Part shown: piece after piece, positions 32,696 through 37,497 of the stretch
Position numbering within the stretch: position 1 is the stretch's first letter
Layout: every line of letters begins with the position of its first letter
Assembly (NCBI GenBank): GCA_028688955.1
Contig: JAQTXD010000014.1
Span: 17,991-55,487, forward strand
DNA: 37,497 bases
Direction: 5' to 3'
Source: Desulfuromonadaceae bacterium
GTDB lineage: Bacteria; Desulfobacterota; Desulfuromonadia; Geobacterales; Pseudopelobacteraceae
The notes under the pieces: generated by a model
The model's database searches: none
Seen by the model: the letters and a program-made list of their open reading frames with translations, nothing else
What the model was told of the DNA's origin: nothing
Program-made: the position numbers and the translations under genes

Positions 32696-35686
32696 ATGCC
32701 GCAGAGAATTGAAACAGCTTTGAATGATGGTGTGCGTGATGCCCGTGGTGAGCGGATCAAGCGTGAAATCGAGCATTTTCTGCACCTTGACGTTTCGGAG
32801 GTTCGGACACTTGACGTCTATACCGTCGATGCCAATCTGACCCGTGCCGAACTGGAACTGGCTGCCGCCGGACCATTCAGCGACCCGGTCATCCAGACCT
32901 GGAGCATTGACAGCCCCCTTGCCGATGGATTTGACTTTGCCGTGGAAGTCGGATTTCGCCCCGGCGTTACTGACAACGTGGGGCGTACTGCACGGGAAGC
33001 TGTCGCATACCTGACCGGACGTTCCTTTGCCGACGGGGATGGCGTGTACTATTCGGTACAGTATCTTCTCAAAGGCAACCTGTCCGGTAATGAGGTTGAG
33101 AACATTGCTACAGGTCTCCTCTGCAACACACTTATTCAGCGCTACAGTATTCTTTCGTCCGCTGAATTTACCGCCAACGGCGGCTTTCCGGCCTATGTGC
33201 CGAAAGTAAACGGAGAAACAAAGGCCGAGGTACGGCAGATCAACCTGGAAGTTTCTGATGAAGAGTTGATGCGGATCAGTAAGGAAGGCGTTCTTGCCCT
33301 TACTCTCGATGAGATGAAGATCATTCAGGGTCACTATCGTGATGCGGCGGTACGTGCCGAGCGCCAGAAATTCGGTCTTGGTGCTGAGCCGACTGACGTT
33401 GAGCTTGAATGTCTGGCACAGACCTGGTCGGAACACTGCAAACACAAAATTTTTGCCGGCACCGTGCAGTATGAAGATGAAAACGGCTCCAGTCAGGAGA
33501 TTAAATCCCTGTTCAAGTCGTTTATCCAGCGTACGACGAAAGATGTTCGCGAACGGATGGGCGATAAAGATTTCTGTCTCTCCGTATTCAAGGACAACGC
33601 CGGTGTCATTACATTTAACGAGAAATATTCGCTTGTATTCAAGGTGGAAACCCACAATTCTCCGTCTGCACTGGATCCCTACGGCGGTGCGTTGACCGGT
33701 ATTGTCGGGGTTAACCGCGATCCATTCGGCACCGGAATCGGTTCAAAACTGATTTTTAACACCGATGTGTTCTGCTTTGCCGATCCGTTCTACGACAAAC
33801 CGCTGCCATCGCGCCTTCTGCACCCGCGCCGGATTTTTGAAGGTGTTGTCGAAGGGGTCGAGCATGGCGGCAACAAAAGCGGTATCCCGACCGTCAACGG
33901 CTCACTGGTATTTGATGACCGTTTTGCTGGCAAGCCGCTTGTCTTCTGCGGTACAGCCGGACTGATGCCTACCATGGTTAATGGGTTACCTGCCCACGAA
34001 AAGTCTATCAAGCCGGGCGATCTGATCGTTATGACCGGTGGCCGTATCGGCAAAGACGGCATTCACGGTGCAACATTTTCTTCCGAAGAACTTAACGAAA
34101 ACTCCCCGGTTACGGCTGTTCAGATCGGCGATCCGATTACCCAGAAGCGCATGTTCGACTTTCTGATCAGAGCCCGTGACAGAGGTCTCTACCGTTTCAT
34201 CACCGACAATGGTGCCGGCGGTCTGTCGTCCTCCATCGGCGAGATGGCGGGTGAGTGTGGCGGCTGCCGGATGGATCTTGCCAGGGCGCCGCTTAAGTAT
34301 CCCGGTCTCAACCCGTGGGAAATTCTCATTTCAGAGGCCCAGGAACGTATGTCTCTGGCAGTCCCTCCGGAACGGATTGATGAGTTTCTTGCCATGGCTC
34401 TGCGTTTCGGCGTTGAGGCCACTGTCCTCGGAGAATTCACTGATAACGGCGTGTTCCACATGATGTACGGTACGCAGACGGTTGCCCTGCTGCCGATGGA
34501 TTTCATGCACGAAGGGCTGCCGCCGATGCAGCTGCCGGCCAAATGGACACCTCCGGTACATCCGGAGCCGGTTCTCGAAGAAAAGGCCGATTATACGACT
34601 GACCTGAAAAAATTGTTGTCGGCACTGAATATCTGTTCCAAGGAATCGGTCGTGCGCCGATATGACCATGAAGTGCAGGGTGGTTCGGTGGTGAAGCCGT
34701 TTACCGGTGTTGCCAATGACGGTCCTTCTGATGCGGCGGTTGTCAGGCCGCTCCTTGACTCGTTCGAGGGGGTTGTCACCGCTCACGGCATCTGCCCCCG
34801 CTTCTCTGACATTGACACGTACCACATGACTGCCAATGCCGTTGACGAGGCGCTGCGCAACTACGTTGCCGTCGGTGGCTCGCTGGATCTGGCTGCCGGT
34901 CTGGACAACTTCTGCTGGTGCGATCCGGTCGAGTCGGAAAAAACACCGGATGGTGCGTACAAGATGGCCCAGCTGGTGCGCTCCAATCAGGCGTTGTATG
35001 ATGTCTGTATGGATTACAACCTGCCGCTCATATCCGGCAAGGATTCCATGAAGAATGATTTTTATGATGGTACGACAAAGATTTCCATACCGCCTACGCT
35101 GCTGTTCTCGGTCATTGGTAAGATAGATGATGCCAGAAAAGCGGTCACCATGGATGTAAAGCGTCCGGGCGATATCGTCTACCTGCTTGGCAAAACGGCC
35201 GATGAGCTGGGGGGCTCTGAATTTCTGGCGCTCTCCGGAGCAATCGGAAATAAGGTGCCGCGTGTTGATACAGTTAAAGCATACACGCGCTATCAGGCTT
35301 ATCACAAGGCGGTTGGTCAGCAGACAGTAGCCTCATGTCACGATCTTTCGGACGGCGGCCTTGCCGTGGCAGCGGCTGAAAGTTCCTTTGCCGGCGGATT
35401 CGGCATGGCACTGGATCTTTCCCGAGTGCTCTGGAAAGGGGATATGACAGGCAAAAACGATTGTACGCTGCTCTTCTCAGAATCTGCATCCCGTCATCTG
35501 GTGACGGTACACCCGGAACAGCGTGACGCGTTTGAGGCAATCATGAGCGGAAACTGTTTTGCCTCAATTGGTGTTGTGACAGAGGAAGTCACTCTTTCGA
35601 TCACCGGCCTGAATGGTACCGTGGTAATCAAAGCTGATCTGGCAGAGTTGAAAGAGGCGTGGCAGCACACGTTGAGGGAGCTGTAA
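32696..35686 (+). CDS. purL: phosphoribosylformylglycinamidine synthase, PurS-PurL-like form
   Basis: FGAM synthase (996 aa) converts FGAR to FGAM in purine synthesis. Residues 1 to about 170 look like two PurS-type units (VRTLDVYTVDANLTRAEL, VEVGFRPGVTDNVGRTA) fused in front of the two AIR-synthase halves. The active-site segments QTWSEHCKHK, VETHNSPSALDPYGGA and SEAQERMSLAVPPERID are present. There is no C-terminal glutaminase domain, so a separate PurQ is expected outside the window. The ATG at 32696 has AAGGACAGG upstream; the frame open from 32642 is in mscS. The length lies between small PurL (about 740) and large PurL (about 1300). Confidence 0.95.
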   Translation: MPQRIETALNDGVRDARGERIKREIEHFLHLDVSEVRTLDVYTVDANLTRAELELAAAGPFSDPVIQTWSIDSPLADGFDFAVEVGFRPGVTDNVGRTAREAVAYLTGRSFADGDGVYYSVQYLLKGNLSGNEVENIATGLLCNTLIQRYSILSSAEFTANGGFPAYVPKVNGETKAEVRQINLEVSDEELMRISKEGVLALTLDEMKIIQGHYRDAAVRAERQKFGLGAEPTDVELECLAQTWSEHCKHKIFAGTVQYEDENGSSQEIKSLFKSFIQRTTKDVRERMGDKDFCLSVFKDNAGVITFNEKYSLVFKVETHNSPSALDPYGGALTGIVGVNRDPFGTGIGSKLIFNTDVFCFADPFYDKPLPSRLLHPRRIFEGVVEGVEHGGNKSGIPTVNGSLVFDDRFAGKPLVFCGTAGLMPTMVNGLPAHEKSIKPGDLIVMTGGRIGKDGIHGATFSSEELNENSPVTAVQIGDPITQKRMFDFLIRARDRGLYRFITDNGAGGLSSSIGEMAGECGGCRMDLARAPLKYPGLNPWEILISEAQERMSLAVPPERIDEFLAMALRFGVEATVLGEFTDNGVFHMMYGTQTVALLPMDFMHEGLPPMQLPAKWTPPVHPEPVLEEKADYTTDLKKLLSALNICSKESVVRRYDHEVQGGSVVKPFTGVANDGPSDAAVVRPLLDSFEGVVTAHGICPRFSDIDTYHMTANAVDEALRNYVAVGGSLDLAAGLDNFCWCDPVESEKTPDGAYKMAQLVRSNQALYDVCMDYNLPLISGKDSMKNDFYDGTTKISIPPTLLFSVIGKIDDARKAVTMDVKRPGDIVYLLGKTADELGGSEFLALSGAIGNKVPRVDTVKAYTRYQAYHKAVGQQTVASCHDLSDGGLAVAAAESSFAGGFGMALDLSRVLWKGDMTGKNDCTLLFSESASRHLVTVHPEQRDAFEAIMSGNCFASIGVVTEEVTLSITGLNGTVVIKADLAELKEAWQHTLREL

Positions 35687-35695
35687 CTCTCACCC

Positions 35696-37497
35696 GTGCC
35701 TGCAGACATCCATCATACACTGAAGACAATATTCGGTTTTCACCAATTCCGCGCGCCTCAGCAGGATGTCATCGAACGGGTGATTGCCGGTGAGGACGTC
35801 TTTCTGGTAATGCCGACCGGTGGCGGCAAGTCACTCTGTTACCAGATACCGGCGTTGCATCGGCAGGGGGTGGCGATTGTTGTCTCACCGTTGATCGCCC
35901 TGATGAAAGACCAGGTAGATGCCCTGCAGGACAACGGTGTACGTGCCGCCTGCCTTAATTCATCATTGACGTCTGATGAGGCCCGTCAGGTATTGCGGCA
36001 GATGCATCGTAACGAACTGGATCTGCTCTATGTGGCGCCGGAACGTCTGTTACTGCCTGATTTTATGGAAACCGTGTCAACCCTTAACGTTGCACTGTTT
36101 GCTATTGATGAGGCACACTGCATATCCCAATGGGGTCATGATTTTCGACCTGATTACGTGAAGCTTGGCCAATTGCGGAGTACGTTCCCGAATGTGCCGA
36201 TAGTGGCTATGACCGCTACGGCTGATCCAGAGACACGCAAGGACATTGTCAGCCAGTTGGGTATCGGACAAGCCGCCGTTTTTGTTGCCGGGTTTGACCG
36301 TCCGAACATTACCTACACTGTTGTCCCCAAACAGAAACCCCTTGTGCAGCTCACCAGGTTCCTCAATGGTCGTTCTGATGAATCGGGTATTATATACGCG
36401 TTAAGCAGGAAACGGGTCGAACAGATTGCCGGGCAGTTGTCCCAGGCGGGATTTTCAGCAGCCGCCTATCATGCCGGATTGTCCGATAAAGAACGGAGCC
36501 GGGTGCAGAATGCTTTCCGCTGTGATGACCTGCGGATTGTCGTGGCAACCGTTGCATTCGGTATGGGGATTGATAAGCCGAATGTCCGCTATGTCGTTCA
36601 TTATGACATGCCGAAGAGTATCGAAAGTTATTATCAGGAAACCGGTCGAGCCGGACGTGACGGACTGCCGTCCGAAGCACTGATGCTGTTTGGTATGGGT
36701 GACGTAATGACCGCCCGTGCGCTGATCGAGAATAGCGATAATGCCGAACGGGTGCGGATCGAGCTCCAGAAGTTGAATGCCATGGTTGCATACGGAGAGG
36801 CACTGACCTGCCGCAGGCGGGCGCTGCTTTCCTATTTTGGTGATCAGCGCGACAGTGATTGCGGTAACTGTGATATCTGTACCGATCCGCCCCGGCGTTT
36901 TGATGCGTCTGAACAGGCACAGAAGGCGCTTTCCTGTGTATACCGGGTTGGCGAGCGTTTTGGTGTCCGTCATGTCATCGAAGTTCTGCGGGGTGCGAAG
37001 AGTCAGCGGATACATGAGCTGCGCCACCATGAACTCTCCACCTACGGTATCGGTGCTGATCAGTCGGCTGTTGAATGGGAAAACATCTTTCGCCAGCTGA
37101 TTCATCTCGGCTATCTGGCACAGGATTTCACCCGTTACGGGGTGTTGGGACTGACAGCGGCCGCCCGCCCGGTTCTCAAGGGAGAGACCGGGGTCATACT
37201 TGGGCTCCCCCGTGCTGCTGTCAAGCCGGAAGCGAAAGTAAAACGGCGGGGGGGAATAGCCGACGAACGGAGCCAGCGGCTGTTCGACCGCCTGAAGGCT
37301 CTGCGCAAGCAGATTGCCGATGCCGGAAATGTACCGCCATTTGTCGTGTTTTCTGATGCGACATTGGTGGAAATGGCGTCGAGTGGGCCGGGTGATGTGC
37401 GGGAACTGCTTTCCATTACCGGAGTGGGGGATCATAAACTGCGCAAGTACGGCAGTGCTTTTCTCGCGGTCATAAACGATCTGGACACTGGGCTCGG
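35696..37497 (+). CDS. recQ: ATP-dependent DNA helicase RecQ (3'-partial)
   Basis: A RecQ helicase that unwinds DNA 3' to 5' in recombination and repair. 600 codons lie in the window and the end is cut off. The start is GTG 35696, the only usual start between the purL stop and the first motif; the ribosome site is weak. Visible are GFHQFRAPQQDVI (motif 0), MPTGGGKSLCYQ (Walker A), DEAHCISQWGHDFRP (Walker B and RecQ loop), TATAD, the QETGRAGRDG arginine finger region, the zinc-binding cysteines (CRRRALLSYFG, CGNCDIC), a winged-helix domain, and an HRDC domain near the end (LLSITGVGDHKLRKYG). Confidence 0.95.
   Translation, partial: MPADIHHTLKTIFGFHQFRAPQQDVIERVIAGEDVFLVMPTGGGKSLCYQIPALHRQGVAIVVSPLIALMKDQVDALQDNGVRAACLNSSLTSDEARQVLRQMHRNELDLLYVAPERLLLPDFMETVSTLNVALFAIDEAHCISQWGHDFRPDYVKLGQLRSTFPNVPIVAMTATADPETRKDIVSQLGIGQAAVFVAGFDRPNITYTVVPKQKPLVQLTRFLNGRSDESGIIYALSRKRVEQIAGQLSQAGFSAAAYHAGLSDKERSRVQNAFRCDDLRIVVATVAFGMGIDKPNVRYVVHYDMPKSIESYYQETGRAGRDGLPSEALMLFGMGDVMTARALIENSDNAERVRIELQKLNAMVAYGEALTCRRRALLSYFGDQRDSDCGNCDICTDPPRRFDASEQAQKALSCVYRVGERFGVRHVIEVLRGAKSQRIHELRHHELSTYGIGADQSAVEWENIFRQLIHLGYLAQDFTRYGVLGLTAAARPVLKGETGVILGLPRAAVKPEAKVKRRGGIADERSQRLFDRLKALRKQIADAGNVPPFVVFSDATLVEMASSGPGDVRELLSITGVGDHKLRKYGSAFLAVINDLDTGL

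Overview
The window reads as a chromosomal segment of a Geobacter-like deltaproteobacterium (Desulfuromonadales/Geobacterales). This is inferred from gene content: the futalosine-pathway gene mqnA, a PxxKW cysteine-rich protein, a PurS-PurL-like fusion, a TM0343-type DAHP synthase, abundant chemotaxis and two-component genes, and an MscS channel between purB and purL. Almost everything is core metabolism. No CRISPR array, tRNA or rRNA was seen.

Layout. (1) 1-4782, plus strand: a TPR-like and a roadblock/LC7 protein overlap each other and aroQ, followed by an Xaa-Pro peptidase, accB, accC and gcvH, closed by a clear intrinsic terminator. (2) 4856-7152: a TolC-type outer-membrane protein translationally coupled to mqnA. 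(3) 7200-15466, minus strand: NUDIX hydrolase, PxxKW protein, trpG, an IS21-type remnant, a hybrid histidine kinase, a CheB-CheR-PAS fusion and trpE. The usual trpE-trpG pair is split by the two signalling genes and the IS debris, and trpE has its own terminator. (4) 15635-17863, plus strand: cheV, then aroF behind what looks like a ribosome-mediated attenuator. (5) 18071-22714: glnD behind a strong sigma70-type promoter, a Gate-domain membrane protein and xerD. (6) 22832-26329: pgpH-like HD phosphohydrolase, ybeY and a DgkA-PAP2 fusion in overlapping order behind another strong promoter. (7) 26352-30272: a periplasmic glutaredoxin-like protein (minus), asnS, a lipoprotein with an HExxH zinc motif, a DUF503 protein and an MBL-fold hydrolase. 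(8) 30309-37497: purB, mscS, purL and recQ, tightly packed; recQ runs off the window.

The most interesting element is the aroF leader (about 16584-16767). It has a 28-codon reading frame with ten aromatic codons (7 Phe, 2 Tyr, 1 Trp), a strong terminator hairpin with a T-run, and a perfect 9-bp alternative helix that would disrupt the terminator. This is the architecture of amino-acid attenuation, here placed in front of the first enzyme of the shikimate pathway and apparently sensing the end products Phe, Tyr and Trp. Other points of note are the split trp locus, a dgkA reading frame with conserved sequence upstream of any usual start codon, and two secreted or cysteine-rich proteins of unknown function.
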